From Streptomyces marokkonensis (GTDB lineage Bacteria; Actinomycetota; Actinomycetes; Streptomycetales; Streptomycetaceae): a DNA stretch of 64,000 bases. The stretch lies in the NCBI RefSeq assembly GCF_008312835.1, contig NZ_VSKS01000005.1, positions 1 to 64,000 of the forward strand, given 5' to 3'. Both the position numbers and the translations under genes were made by a program. Position 1 is the first letter of the stretch. Each line of letters opens with the position of its first letter. The notes beneath the pieces were generated by a model. It saw nothing but the letters and a program-made list of their open reading frames with translations. It was not told where the DNA came from and did not search any database. This document shows, in pieces, positions 33,501-41,939 of this stretch.

Positions 33501-33676
33501 TGGAGATCGACTGGCGGCTGACGGACGACGGCGTGCTGCACGCGGCGACGCTGGAAGGGGTGGCCGCGGGGCTCGCCTGGGCGGCGGGACAGTGGCCCCG
33601 GCGCTTCGAGGTGGCGGCGCTGCTCGAGGACCCGTCCAGGACGGAGGAGCTGGCACGGGACCGCTGGTTCGACTGA
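30545..33676 (+). CDS. Sacsin/Hsp90-like HATPase protein
   Basis: A 1043-residue protein. The N-terminal 200 residues resemble the sacsin/Hsp90-type GHKL ATPase: YRDRLVVELAQNAADAAARAGVPG (N box Glu/Asn), LVAANTGAPLDAAGVESLSTLRASAKRD, and DRAVGRFGVGFAAVLAVTDEPAVVGRHGG (G box). The remaining 800 residues are Leu/Asp/Glu/Pro-rich without recognisable catalytic motifs and may be a client-binding region. GTG 30545 is supported by AGGAGAG 5 nt upstream. A chaperone-like role is inferred from the fold only. It is monocistronic. Confidence 0.88.
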   Translation: MSKFVRPAAEGADPFGTARLRRGVLDAWATSPARFREDANAEEDLVLGGYRDRLVVELAQNAADAAARAGVPGRLRLTLRDGVLVAANTGAPLDAAGVESLSTLRASAKRDAPDRAVGRFGVGFAAVLAVTDEPAVVGRHGGVRWSLAEARELANDTARHSPGLGDEIRRRDGHVPLLRLPFAAEGTAPGPYDTAVILPLRDPAAADLAERLLHAVDDALLLALPGLEDVVVEIGDAEPRTVSRRDDAGLTVVEDSREGTTRWRTAVAHGPLTPDLLADRPVEERLRPHWSVTWAVPVDSDGAPARPRTSPVVHAPTPSDEPLGVPALLIASLPLDSTRRHAAPGPLTDFLVQRAADAYAALLADWSPVTAGIIGLVPGPLGKGELDGALRQAILERLPRTSFLPPAAVPHEQDGDFELPRSLRPRDAEVVEGAGADTVRVLAEVLPTLLPAGLERRVELRTLGVARVPLTDAIDRLAGLEKSPDWWRRLYDSLAGVDPDRLSGLPVPLADRRTTIGPRQVLLPTPDSAALDAELLARLGLKVAHPDAAHPLLEKLGALPATPRAVLTTPQVRAAVAASLDDEGAINWEEDAPDAEELADTVLGLVRDAGLEPGDEPWLGALALPDEDGELSPACELVYPGGPFAQVMREGELAAVDGELAGKWGEQPLAACGVLVDFALIRATDVVLDPDELEPREGDFAEPDDAGLLDAVDVWSEDVLDRFPDSPVPPVATEIVAVRDLDLVDDDRWPQALALLSRPPLRDALVQPVRILLHDGTHEVVRPYTAWWLRGHPVIGGRRPAGLRAAGSDPLLRGLYEEADATGFEDEQVLRALGVRTSVAALLDEPGGAAELLDRLADPDRPVTAAQLHALYGALAELDPEQVTLPDDLRAVVDGRVEVVDAADAVVVDSPDLLPFTSGVPLLPVRPARAAELAELFQVRRLSESVTGQVDSEGAEHDVPEPVRALLGAGTPASYVEHEELVVDGVEIDWRLTDDGVLHAATLEGVAAGLAWAAGQWPRRFEVAALLEDPSRTEELARDRWFD

Positions 33677-33697
33677 GCCGGGGCGGAACGCGGCGGG

Positions 33698-35602
33698 TCA
33701 CGGCGCCGGCGCCCGGGTGGCGCCTGAGCCCTCCCCGGTGCTCGCCTCGAGTGCGCGGGCGAGCGTTTCCGCGTCGTACGGGCCGGTGTGCCGCCGGGTG
33801 CCGATGAAGAACGTCGGGGCGCCCCGGACGCCGCTGGCCTCGGCGCTGGCGGCGTCCCTGCGGACGCGGGCGGCCGTCCGGTCGTCGTCGAGGTCCCGCA
33901 GGAACTCCTCCATGTCCAGCCCCAGGTCGATGGCGTAGACGACGGTGTCCTCGTACTCGAGTTCGTTCTGGTGCCGGTAGAGCAGGTCGTGCATGTCCCA
34001 GAAGCGGCCCTGGGCGTCAGCGGCGACGGCCGCCCGCGCGGCGAGTTCGGCGTGCGGGTGCACGTCGGGCAGCGGCAGGTGCCGGAACACGTAGCGGAAC
34101 CGGTCGCCGAAGCGCTGCCGCAGTTCCCTGGTGACGCCGGTGGCGCGGGCGCAGAAGGGGCACTCGAAGTCGCCGTACTCCACCAGGGTCAGGGGAGCGT
34201 CCACGGGACCGAGGATGTGGTCGGACTCCGGGTCGACGGGGCGGTCGAGGTAACGGGGCAGGTCCGCGTCCGTCTGCCCGCCCAGGGCGGCTGCGAGCCG
34301 GAACACCAGCCAGCCGAGGAGACTGGCGAAGAGGGCCGCGAGCAGCACGCCGACGGTCGCCCGGGCCAGGGCCCGGGGTGCGTCCGCGAAGGCCAGCCCG
34401 GCGATCAGCAGGGAAACGGTGAACCCGATGCCGGACAGGGCGCCGCCGCCCAGGACGTGGCCCTGCCCCACCCCGGTGGGGAGCCTGCCGAGGCCGAGCC
34501 GGGTGCCGAGCACGGCCCCGCCCCAGACGCCGAGGAGCTTCCCGGCGACCAGGCCCACGGTCACGGCCCAGGTGAGGGAGGAGCCCAGGGCGTCGGCCAG
34601 GACGCCGTCGCGCAGGTCGACACCGGCGTTGGCGAGCGCGAACACCGGGACGATGACGTAGCTGGACCAGGGATGGAGGTATGTCTGGAGCCGCTCGTTG
34701 ACGGAGACGGCCTTCTGCAGTCCCATGCGTGCCGTCCTGCCGACGTCCGGGCGGGGCGACTGACGGAAGGCGCGGAAGTGCCGCGCGGCGTGCTCCACGT
34801 TCTCGCGGGAGGGGTTCCGGGCGGGGATGAGGAGACCGCCGAGCATGCCGGCGATGGAGGCGTGCAGGCCCGCGTGGAGCGTGGCGAACCACATCACGAG
34901 GACGATCACGACGTACGGGGCGGCCCGCCAGACGCCGAAGCGGGTCAGCGACGACAGGGTGACGCCGAGGACGAGCGCGGCGATCAGTACCGGTACGTCG
35001 ATGCTGCCGGAATAGACCACGCCGATCACGGTGACCGCCACGATGTCGTCGATGACCGTGATGGCCAGCAGGAAGATCCGCAGCTGGGTGACGAACCGGG
35101 GGCCCACCACGGCGAGGGCGCCCAGCATGAACGCCGTGTCGGTGCCGATGACGACACCCCAGCCCCCGGCGGCGTCACCGCCGGATGAGATCGCCAGGTA
35201 CAGCAGGACGGGCACGACCATGCCGCCGAGCCCGGCGAGGCCCGGGATCACGATGCGCCGGCGGTCGTCCAGCGCGCCCACGGAGACCTCGTAGCGGACC
35301 TCCAGGCCGATGACGAAGAAGAACAGCGCCATCAGCCCGTCGTTGACCCAGTGCGCCAGGTCCATCGACAACCGCGCGTTTCCCACCGCGACGGACGCCT
35401 CGGTGTCCCATAGGGACGTGTACGCCTCCGACCAAGGCGAGTTCGCCCAGATCAGCGCCACCGCCACCGCGACCAGGAGCAGGCCCGCACCGCCCGCCTC
35501 GGTGGCCATGAAGGCGCGCACCGGCGCGGTCAGCTGGGCCGCCAGCTCGCCCCGCCGTGACCGGGACTGGGTCTCTGCGGACTTCTTCCCGCGCAGCTTC
35601 AT
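33698..35602 (-). CDS. nhaA: NhaA Na+/H+ antiporter fused to DsbA-type thioredoxin domain
   Basis: A 634-residue fusion. Residues about 30-430 are NhaA with eleven to twelve helices: [17 protein letters not shown], the core [40 protein letters not shown] with the Asp-Asp pair essential in NhaA, and [20 protein letters not shown]. Residues about 445-615 form a DsbA/thioredoxin-like domain ([30 protein letters not shown] with CPFC, and [20 protein letters not shown]). Streptomyces and relatives are known to carry this fusion. The redox domain might gate transport or act alone at the membrane; this is not established. Confidence 0.93.
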   Translation of the reverse strand: MKLRGKKSAETQSRSRRGELAAQLTAPVRAFMATEAGGAGLLLVAVAVALIWANSPWSEAYTSLWDTEASVAVGNARLSMDLAHWVNDGLMALFFFVIGLEVRYEVSVGALDDRRRIVIPGLAGLGGMVVPVLLYLAISSGGDAAGGWGVVIGTDTAFMLGALAVVGPRFVTQLRIFLLAITVIDDIVAVTVIGVVYSGSIDVPVLIAALVLGVTLSSLTRFGVWRAAPYVVIVLVMWFATLHAGLHASIAGMLGGLLIPARNPSRENVEHAARHFRAFRQSPRPDVGRTARMGLQKAVSVNERLQTYLHPWSSYVIVPVFALANAGVDLRDGVLADALGSSLTWAVTVGLVAGKLLGVWGGAVLGTRLGLGRLPTGVGQGHVLGGGALSGIGFTVSLLIAGLAFADAPRALARATVGVLLAALFASLLGWLVFRLAAALGGQTDADLPRYLDRPVDPESDHILGPVDAPLTLVEYGDFECPFCARATGVTRELRQRFGDRFRYVFRHLPLPDVHPHAELAARAAVAADAQGRFWDMHDLLYRHQNELEYEDTVVYAIDLGLDMEEFLRDLDDDRTAARVRRDAASAEASGVRGAPTFFIGTRRHTGPYDAETLARALEASTGEGSGATRAPAP

Positions 35603-35688
35603 CAGGGCATTCGTCTCCGCGTCACAACGTCCACGAAATCTTCATGATCTGGAGCAACCATTCACGCGCGTGGCGGATCTGATCAAGC

Positions 35689-35704
35689 GGAGTCAACGGA
35701 CTCC
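35689..35704. promoter_or_regulatory. Inverted repeat in divergent promoter gap
   Basis: GGAGTC-AACG-GACTCC (35689-35704), perfect 6-bp arms, between the divergent nhaA and secreted-protein genes. It may be an operator for either gene. Confidence 0.4.
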
Positions 35705-35786
35705 ACGACCACCCTTCGGGGTCCGCTTCCGACGAAGCCGCAGGACGGCGCCGGGATCGGGTCCCCCCTCCTCACGTGGGGAACAC

Positions 35787-36566
35787 ATGCGTATTCGTGC
35801 CACCGTCGCCGCCGTCTCCGGCGCCCTGGCCCTGTCCGCCCTCGTCGTCCCGGCCGCGCACGCCGACGATTCCGAGGGCGACACCAAGATCTCCAACGTG
35901 TCGGTCAACGGCGGCAAGGCCGTCGTCGCCGGCACCACCGCCGCCAAGAAGGTCACCGTAACCTTCACCGTCACCGACGACTCCGGCGTCGACTGGGCAC
36001 AGGCCATCCTGTTCCACGGTCCGAGCATCGAGAACCCCGACAGCGGGGCCGTCGCCGACAGCGTCGACGGCAGGGCCTCGTGCTCCAAGGTCAGCGCCAC
36101 GACGTCGACCTGCAAGTCGACCTTCACCCTGGAGCCGGGCTACAACCTGGTCAACAAGGTCGCCGGCACCTGGAAGGTGTGGGCCGTCGCCGTCGGCAAG
36201 GACGCCGACTACGTGCAGAAGGACAACGCCAAGAGCTTCAAGGTGCAGCGCGCCGCCAAGCTCACCGTCAACGCCTCCCCCGAGCCGGTGAAGAAGGGCA
36301 GGAGCATCACCGTCACGGGCAAGCTGACCCGGGCCAACTGGGACACCGGCAGGTACGCCGGCTACACCGGCCAGTCGGTGAAGCTCCAGTACAAGAAGAA
36401 GGGTGCCAAGACCTACAGCACCCTCAAGACCATCAAGACCAACTCCAAGGGCGACCTGAAGACCACCGTCAAGGCCTCCGCGGACGGCTACTTCCGCTAC
36501 TCCTTCGCGGGCACCTCGACCACCCCGGCCGTCAACTCCACCGCCGACTTCGTCGACGTCAAGTAG
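35787..36566 (+). CDS. Secreted Ig-like protein
   Basis: A 259-residue exported protein. The signal peptide is MRIRATVAAVSGALALSALVVPAAHA, with AHA-DD cleavage at about residue 26. The mature part has two beta-rich halves: TKISNVSVNGGKAVVAGTTAAKKVTVTFTVTDDSGVDWAQAILFHGPSIEN, followed by SCSKVSATTSTCKSTF with a likely disulfide, then an Ig-like domain (KLTVNASPEPVKKGRSITVTGKLTRANWDTGRYAGYTGQSVKLQYKKKGAKTYSTLKTIKTNSKGDLKTTVKASADGYFRYSFAGTSTT). It may belong to DUF5707; I am not certain. The stop is 3 bp from that of the convergent P-type ATPase. Confidence 0.8.
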   Translation: MRIRATVAAVSGALALSALVVPAAHADDSEGDTKISNVSVNGGKAVVAGTTAAKKVTVTFTVTDDSGVDWAQAILFHGPSIENPDSGAVADSVDGRASCSKVSATTSTCKSTFTLEPGYNLVNKVAGTWKVWAVAVGKDADYVQKDNAKSFKVQRAAKLTVNASPEPVKKGRSITVTGKLTRANWDTGRYAGYTGQSVKLQYKKKGAKTYSTLKTIKTNSKGDLKTTVKASADGYFRYSFAGTSTTPAVNSTADFVDVK

Positions 36567-36569
36567 TCC

Positions 36570-38969
36570 CTACGCGGGGAAGCGGCGGTCCACCCACCTC
36601 CACAGCAGTTCCAGGGCGGCCGCCGCCACCACGGCGACGCCCGTCGCGACCCACGGCATCGTCATGCCGACCAGCCGCAGCGCGAAGAACTCCTGGAGCC
36701 ACGGCACCACCAGCACCAGCAGGAACGCCCCGGCCATCGCCGCCACCAGTCCGATCCGCCACCACGTGTACGGCCGGGCGATGATCGCCAGGACCCACAT
36801 CGAGATCAGGAACAGCGTCAGCGTCGCCGCGCTCGTCTCCGCGTCCAGCGCGCCGGCCCCGGTGTAGTGCTCCCGCGCGATCAGGTACGTCGCGAAGGTC
36901 GCCAGCGCGGCCAGCACCCCGCCCGGGATCGCGTACCGCATGACCCGCCGTACGAAGTTCGGGCGGGCGCGTTCCTTGTTGGGGGCGAGGGCCAGGAAGA
37001 ACGCCGGGACGCCGATGGTGAGCGTGGACAGCAGGGTCAGATGACGCGGCAGGAACGGGTACTCCACCTGCGAGACCACCACCAGCACCGCCAGCAGCAC
37101 CGAGTACACCGTCTTCACCAGGAACAGCGTCGCGACCCGGGTGATGTTGCCGATCACCCGGCGCCCCTCCGCCACCACCGACGGCAGGGTGGCGAAGCTG
37201 TTGTTCAGCAGCACGATCTGCGCGACCGCCCGCGTGGCCTCCGAACCGGAGCCCATCGCCACGCCGATGTCCGCGTCCTTCAGCGCCAGCACGTCGTTCA
37301 CGCCGTCCCCGGTCATCGCGACCGTGTGGCCGCCCGACTGGAGCGCGCCCACCATGGTCCGCTTCTGCTGCGGGGTGACCCGGCCGAACACCGTGCCTTC
37401 GTCCAGCGCCTTCGCCATGCCGCCCGGGTCGGCGGGCAGCCGGCGCGCGTCCACCGTCGTACCGGACAGGCCCAGCTTGGCGGCGACCGCGCCGACCGAC
37501 ACCGCGTTGTCGCCGGAGATGACCTTGGCGCGGACGTCCTGCTCGGCGAAGTAGCGCAGGGTGTCGGCGGCGTCGGGGCGCAGCCGCTGCTCCAGCACCA
37601 CCAGCGCGGCCGCCCGTACGCCCTCGGCGGCCTCGGGGTCGTCGACGTCCACGCCGGGACGGGCCCGCGCGAGCAGCAGCACCCGCAGCCCCTGCTCGTT
37701 CATCCGCTCCGTCTCGGCCAGCGCGGGGTCGCCGGGCTCCAGCAGCACGTCGGGCGCCCCGAGCAGCCAGGTGACGGGCTCGCCGGAGCCCTCGTCGAAC
37801 GTCGCGCCGCTGTACTTGCGGGCGGAGGAGAAGGGGAGGGTGTCGGTGAGGCGCCAGTCCGTGGTGTCCGGGTAGGCCTCGATGATCGCCTGCAGGGAGG
37901 CGTTGGGGCGGGGGTCCGCCGAGCCGAGCTCGCCCAGCACCTTGCGGATGTACCTCCCGTCGCCGTCGCCGAACACCCGCAGCTCGGTGACGTCCATGCC
38001 GCCCTCGGTGAGCGTGCCGGTCTTGTCCAGGCAGACCGTGTCGACCCGGGCCAGCCCCTCGATCGCGGGCAGCTCCTGCACCAGGCACTGCTTGCGCCCC
38101 AGCCGGATCACGCCGATCGCGAAGGCGACGGAGGTGAGCAGCACCAGTCCCTCGGGGACCATCGGCACGATCCCGCCGACCGTGCGCGCGACGGAGTTCC
38201 TCAGCTCGTTGTCCTTGACCACCAGCTGGCTGATGATCAGGCCGATCGCGGTCGGGACCATCATCCACGTCACGTACTTGAGGATCGTGGAGATACCGGA
38301 GCGCAGCTCGGAGTGGACGAGGGTGAAACGGGAGGCCTCCTCGGCGAGCTGCGCCGCGTAGGCCTCGCGCCCCACCTTGGTCGCCTGGAAGGAGCCGCCG
38401 CCCGCGACGACGAAGCTGCCGGACATGACCTGGTCCCCGGGCTGTTTCACGACCGGATCGGCCTCGCCCGTGAGCAGGGACTCGTCGATCTCCAGGCCGT
38501 CCGCCTCGACGCACACCCCGTCGACGACGACCTTGTCCCCCGGCCCGATCTCGATCAGGTCGTCCAGCACGATCTCGGAGGTGCCGACCTCCGCCGCCGT
38601 CCCGTCCCTGCGCACCGTGGGGCGCACTTCGCCGATCAGCGCAAGGGAGTCCAGGGTCTTCTTCGCCCGCCACTCCTGGACGATGCCGATGCCGGTGTTG
38701 GCGAGGATCACGAACCCGAACAGGCTGTCCTGGATGGGCGCGACGATCAGCATGATCACCCAGAGCACGCCGATGATCGCGTTGAACCGGGTGAAGACGT
38801 TCGCACGGACGATCTCGGTCAGCGAGCGGCTGCTGCGCACCGGTACGTCGTTGACCTGGCCGCGCGCCACCCGTTCGGCCACTTCCGCCGAGGTCAGCCC
38901 GGTCGCGGGTGGGGTGACCGTGGTGGGGAGCGCGGCGTCGGCCGGGGCGCCCGCATCGAGATGCGTCAT
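36570..38969 (-). CDS. P-type cation-transporting ATPase
   Basis: A 799-residue HAD-IC P-type ATPase of the P2/P3-like architecture. The actuator motif is LEIDESLLTGEADPVVKQ (TGE), the phosphorylation site is VCLDKTGTLTEGGMD near residue 310, and the hinge is MTGDGVNDVLALKDADIGVAMGSGSEATRAVA. The membrane motif is VGGIVPMVPEGLVLLTSVAFAIGVIRL (PEGL, as in Ca2+/Mg2+ type pumps, with no CPC), and a cluster of C-terminal helices follows. Ion specificity is uncertain. The cation pump is alone; promoter elements are not distinct. Confidence 0.92.
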   Translation of the reverse strand: MTHLDAGAPADAALPTTVTPPATGLTSAEVAERVARGQVNDVPVRSSRSLTEIVRANVFTRFNAIIGVLWVIMLIVAPIQDSLFGFVILANTGIGIVQEWRAKKTLDSLALIGEVRPTVRRDGTAAEVGTSEIVLDDLIEIGPGDKVVVDGVCVEADGLEIDESLLTGEADPVVKQPGDQVMSGSFVVAGGGSFQATKVGREAYAAQLAEEASRFTLVHSELRSGISTILKYVTWMMVPTAIGLIISQLVVKDNELRNSVARTVGGIVPMVPEGLVLLTSVAFAIGVIRLGRKQCLVQELPAIEGLARVDTVCLDKTGTLTEGGMDVTELRVFGDGDGRYIRKVLGELGSADPRPNASLQAIIEAYPDTTDWRLTDTLPFSSARKYSGATFDEGSGEPVTWLLGAPDVLLEPGDPALAETERMNEQGLRVLLLARARPGVDVDDPEAAEGVRAAALVVLEQRLRPDAADTLRYFAEQDVRAKVISGDNAVSVGAVAAKLGLSGTTVDARRLPADPGGMAKALDEGTVFGRVTPQQKRTMVGALQSGGHTVAMTGDGVNDVLALKDADIGVAMGSGSEATRAVAQIVLLNNSFATLPSVVAEGRRVIGNITRVATLFLVKTVYSVLLAVLVVVSQVEYPFLPRHLTLLSTLTIGVPAFFLALAPNKERARPNFVRRVMRYAIPGGVLAALATFATYLIAREHYTGAGALDAETSAATLTLFLISMWVLAIIARPYTWWRIGLVAAMAGAFLLVLVVPWLQEFFALRLVGMTMPWVATGVAVVAAAALELLWRWVDRRFPA

Positions 38970-39086
38970 GCATCCGACGGTACGTGCGGATGGGGGGCCT
39001 CACCCACCCGAACGGCGGAAGATCCGACCTGGGGAGGACGGCCGTCGTGCCGTGGTCGTACGGCCTTGGCGCGGACGGCAGTTGGG

Positions 39087-39178
39087 TGCCCGGTCCGGGG
39101 GGTGCGCGGCCTGTCGGCTGCCCTGCCCGTGGGGCGCGCGGCCTGTCGGCTGCCCTGCCCGTGGGGGTGCCCGGTCCG
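39087..39178. repeat. Short tandem duplication between P-type ATPase and DUF2530 genes
   Basis: Two 31-bp copies of GCGCGGCCTGTCGGCTGCCC plus TGCCCGTGGGG (39104-39134 and 39136-39166), flanked on both sides by the direct repeat TGCCCGGTCCG (39087-39097 and 39168-39178). The 210-bp gap has no ORF. Confidence 0.8.
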
Positions 39179-39179
39179 T

Positions 39180-39473
39180 TCAGCCGGCCGGCGGGGCGGG
39201 GGAGCGGTCCGGCACCGGACCCGTCCCCCCGGCCCGAGCCCGCTCGATCGCGGCGTCGCGCCTGCGGACGTACCAGATGCCGATGAAACCGAGGCCGCCT
39301 CCGGCCAGGCAGGTCCACAGCCACCAGGTGTGGCCGTGGTCGTCGAACCAGCCGTAGAACGGCAGCTGCACCAGGAACAGGGCGAACCAGACGATCGTGC
39401 CGCCGATGATGGTGGCGGTCACGGGGCCCTCCAGGGGCTCCGGCGCCTCGTGCTTGGGGGTCCACTTCGCCAT
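39180..39473 (-). CDS. DUF2530 small membrane protein
   Basis: A 97-residue protein: a soluble N-terminus PKHEAPEPLEG, then two membrane helices TATIIGGTIVWFALFLVQLPFYGWF and HTWWLWTCLAGGGLGFIGIWYVRRRD, a basic loop and a Gly/Pro-rich tail. These are features of actinobacterial DUF2530. ATG 39473 starts directly upstream of a divergent purine permease, the usual partner in Streptomyces. Function unknown. Confidence 0.85.
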   Translation of the reverse strand: MAKWTPKHEAPEPLEGPVTATIIGGTIVWFALFLVQLPFYGWFDDHGHTWWLWTCLAGGGLGFIGIWYVRRRDAAIERARAGGTGPVPDRSPAPPAG

Positions 39474-39646
39474 GCGGACAAGCTTACGAGGGGCGGGGCG
39501 CGTGAGGTGCGCCGCACGGGCGCTGTCCGGTTGCTCACACTGCTTCCGGCCACATCGTTCTACGCGCGGAGATAGCATCGACGACGTTATATGTTCATAC
39601 TGAATCCGTTTGTCTCTGACCGCTTTCATTCGTAGAAAACACCAAA

Positions 39647-39664
39647 GGGCTTTGGGGGAAGCCC
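39647..39664 (+). promoter_or_regulatory. Leader hairpin before the purine permease
   Basis: GGGCTT-6-AAGCCC (39647-39664) inside an AT-rich leader (39585-39684) ending just before the start codon at 39685. It could mask the RBS or act as an attenuator. It does not match the purine riboswitch pattern. Confidence 0.35.
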
Positions 39665-39684
39665 ACCGGTGATGAGGTCCCCGC

Positions 39685-41136
39685 ATGTCCACGTCGGCCC
39701 CCGCCAAGGCCCCCACCCCCGAGCAGCCGGGGTCCGGTGCCGCGTCCGGCGCCCTCGACCGCCACTTCCGGATCACCGAGCGCGGCAGCACCCTGTCCCG
39801 CGAGGTCCGGGGCGGTTTCGCCACCTTCTTCGCGATGGCCTACATCATCGTGCTGAACCCGATCATCCTGGGCAGCGCGAAGGATGTGTACGGCAACCAG
39901 CTCGACAACGGCCAGCTGGTCACCGCGACCGCCCTGACCGCGGCGTTCACCACGCTCCTCATGGGCGTCATCGGCAACGTTCCGATCGCGCTGGCGGCCG
40001 GTCTGGGTGTGAACTCGGTCGTCGCGCTCCAGCTCGCGCCGCGCATGTCGTGGCCGGACGCCATGGGCATGGTGGTGCTGGCCGGGTTCGTCGTGATGCT
40101 GCTGGTCGCCACCGGTCTGCGCGAGCGCGTGATGAACGCCGTCCCGTACGGCCTGCGCAAGGCCATCGCCATCGGTATCGGCCTGTTCATCATGCTGATC
40201 GGACTGGTCGACTCCGGCTTCGTCGCCCGTATCCCGGACGCCGCCCAGACCACCGTCCCGCTCCAGCTCGGCGCCACCGGCCACCTCGACGGCTGGCCCG
40301 TCCTCGTCTTCGTCCTCGGCGCGCTGCTCACCCTGGCGCTGATCGTGCGCAAGGTCCCCGGCGCGATCCTCATCTCGATCGTCGCCATGACGGTCGTCGC
40401 CGTGGTCATCAACGCCGTCGCCGACGTCCCCTCCTGGGGCCTGACCACGCCCACCTGGCCCGGCAATCCGCTCGCCACCCCCGACTTCGGCCTGATCGGC
40501 GAGGTCAGCCTGTTCGGCGGCTTCGGCAAGGTCGGTGTGCTGACCGGCGTCCTGTTCGTCTTCACCGTGCTGCTGTCGTGCTTCTTCGACGCGATGGGCA
40601 CGATCATGGGCGTCTCGGACGAGGCCAAGCTGACCGACGCGCAGGGCCAGATGCCCGGCATCAACAAGGTCCTGTTCATCGACGGCGTCGCGGTCGCCGC
40701 GGGCGGCGCCAGCTCCTCCTCGGCCACCACCGCGTTCGTGGAGTCCACGGCCGGTGTCGGCGAGGGCGCGCGGACCGGTTTCGCCAACGTCGTCACCGGC
40801 GGACTCTTCGCGGTGGCGCTGTTCCTCACGCCCGTCGCCACGATGGTCCCGTCCCAGGCGGCCACCCCCGCGCTGCTCGCGGTCGGCTTCCTGATCCTGG
40901 CGGGGTCGGTCAAGGAGATCGACTGGGCCGACTACACGATCGCCATCCCGGCCTTCGTGACGATGGTGATGATGCCGTTCACCTACTCGATCACCAACGG
41001 CATCGGCATGGGCTTCATCACCTTCGCGGTGCTGCGCCTGGCGGCCGGCCGCGGCCGGGAGGTCCCGCCGGCGATGTACGTGGTGTCGGCGGTCTTCGCC
41101 TTCTACTACCTGATGCCGGCGCTGGGCCTGACCTGA
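39685..41136 (+). CDS. NCS2-family purine permease (AzgA-like)
   Basis: A 483-residue AzgA/NCS2 transporter for hypoxanthine, guanine or adenine. The N-terminal motif is DRHFRITERGSTLSREVRGGFATFFAMAYIIVLNPIILG, a core motif is GNVPIALAAGLGVNSVVAL, and the NCS2 signature region is SSSSATTAFVESTAGVGEGARTGFANVVTGGLF. About twelve to thirteen helices are visible. ATG 39685 is preceded by a short leader with a hairpin and an AT-rich promoter zone. It sits divergently to DUF2530. Substrate preference is by family analogy. Confidence 0.95.
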   Translation: MSTSAPAKAPTPEQPGSGAASGALDRHFRITERGSTLSREVRGGFATFFAMAYIIVLNPIILGSAKDVYGNQLDNGQLVTATALTAAFTTLLMGVIGNVPIALAAGLGVNSVVALQLAPRMSWPDAMGMVVLAGFVVMLLVATGLRERVMNAVPYGLRKAIAIGIGLFIMLIGLVDSGFVARIPDAAQTTVPLQLGATGHLDGWPVLVFVLGALLTLALIVRKVPGAILISIVAMTVVAVVINAVADVPSWGLTTPTWPGNPLATPDFGLIGEVSLFGGFGKVGVLTGVLFVFTVLLSCFFDAMGTIMGVSDEAKLTDAQGQMPGINKVLFIDGVAVAAGGASSSSATTAFVESTAGVGEGARTGFANVVTGGLFAVALFLTPVATMVPSQAATPALLAVGFLILAGSVKEIDWADYTIAIPAFVTMVMMPFTYSITNGIGMGFITFAVLRLAAGRGREVPPAMYVVSAVFAFYYLMPALGLT

Positions 41137-41332
41137 TGCCGGGCACGGGGTCCCACGTGACCCCGTAGAACTTCTCCGTCTCCTCGACGGCGGTGCGGAA
41201 CCGCCGGCCGAAGTCATCGCGCATGAGCGTCCGGACGACATGGTCCTGGACGCTCATGCCGCGTTCGGCGGCGACGCCGTCGGCAACATGCTGGTGGCCG
41301 TCGACGTGGCGCTGCGCGACGGGGCGGCAGCC
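41137..41332 (-). pseudogene. Antitoxin-like remnant
   Basis: The minus strand here reads HVDGHQHVADGVAAERGMSVQDHVVRTLMRDDFGRRFRTAVEETEKFYGVTWDPVPG, which looks like the C-terminal half of an Arc-type small antitoxin (ERGMSVQDHVVRTL is a ribbon-helix-helix style segment). The 5' part with the DNA-contacting strand is missing, and the frame runs open into the purine-permease end. No partner toxin gene is present. The pattern suggests a deleted toxin-antitoxin module. The call rests on one motif and is tentative. Confidence 0.35.
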
Positions 41333-41440
41333 TGGGCCCACGGGATGCCGATCTCGACGAACCGCAGCCGGTCGACCGTGCAGCACAGCGATGTCCGATT
41401 GCCGCCAGCAAGGTCCTGCTGTGGTCCTCATGCTGGCGGC

Positions 41441-41890
41441 ATGACGATGTCATCCACCACGGAGTCGGTAACAGTTCTCACCGGTATGTACGCGGCTGAG
41501 GCGGAGTACCTGGCGGCGGGAGGCCCCGGCGAGGCTTCGTTCGACCTCCTCGCCCCCTTCTTCGCGCCGGATGTCGAGCTGCATCAAGCAGATGCCCTGC
41601 CCTACGGAGGCACTTGGCGTGGGCACAACGGCATGACGCAGTTCTTCCACATGATGGGAGAGGTGTGGGAGTCGTTCGAGATGGTGGATCAGGAGTTCCT
41701 GGCCACCGGTGAGACTGCGGTCGTGCTCACACAGGTTCGTGCACGCGCTCGAGCGACCGGCCGTGAACTCAGCTTCCCCGTTCTGCAAGCGATCACGGTC
41801 AAGGACGGGCGGATCACCGAGGTCCGTCCGTTCTACTGGGACACGCGGGCCATCGCCGATGCCTGCGCGCTGCCGACGCCGACGGACTGA
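41441..41890 (+). CDS. SnoaL-like (NTF2-fold) protein
   Basis: A 149-residue NTF2-fold protein: ESVTVLTGMYAAEAEYLAAGG...FDLLAPFFAPDVELHQADALPYGGTWRGHNGMTQFFHMMGEVWESFEMVDQEFLATGETAVVLTQVRARARATGRELSFPVLQAITVKDGRITEVRPFYWDTRAIADAC. The PYGGTWRGHNGMTQFF loop and the EVRPFYWD strand fit SnoaL/ketosteroid-isomerase-like proteins. ATG 41441 begins a clear coding stretch. It is isolated between two decayed genes; its reaction is unknown. Confidence 0.85.
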   Translation: MTMSSTTESVTVLTGMYAAEAEYLAAGGPGEASFDLLAPFFAPDVELHQADALPYGGTWRGHNGMTQFFHMMGEVWESFEMVDQEFLATGETAVVLTQVRARARATGRELSFPVLQAITVKDGRITEVRPFYWDTRAIADACALPTPTD

Positions 41891-41939
41891 GGCCGACGGC
41901 AAAACCCATTGCAGGGCCGCGGCTCGCGCGGGTGCGCTC

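Noticed and set aside
41240-41440. N-terminal extension of the SnoaL-like protein
   Set aside because: The frame is open upstream of 41441 but has no conserved sequence, lies over the antitoxin-like remnant and would make the protein far longer than its family.
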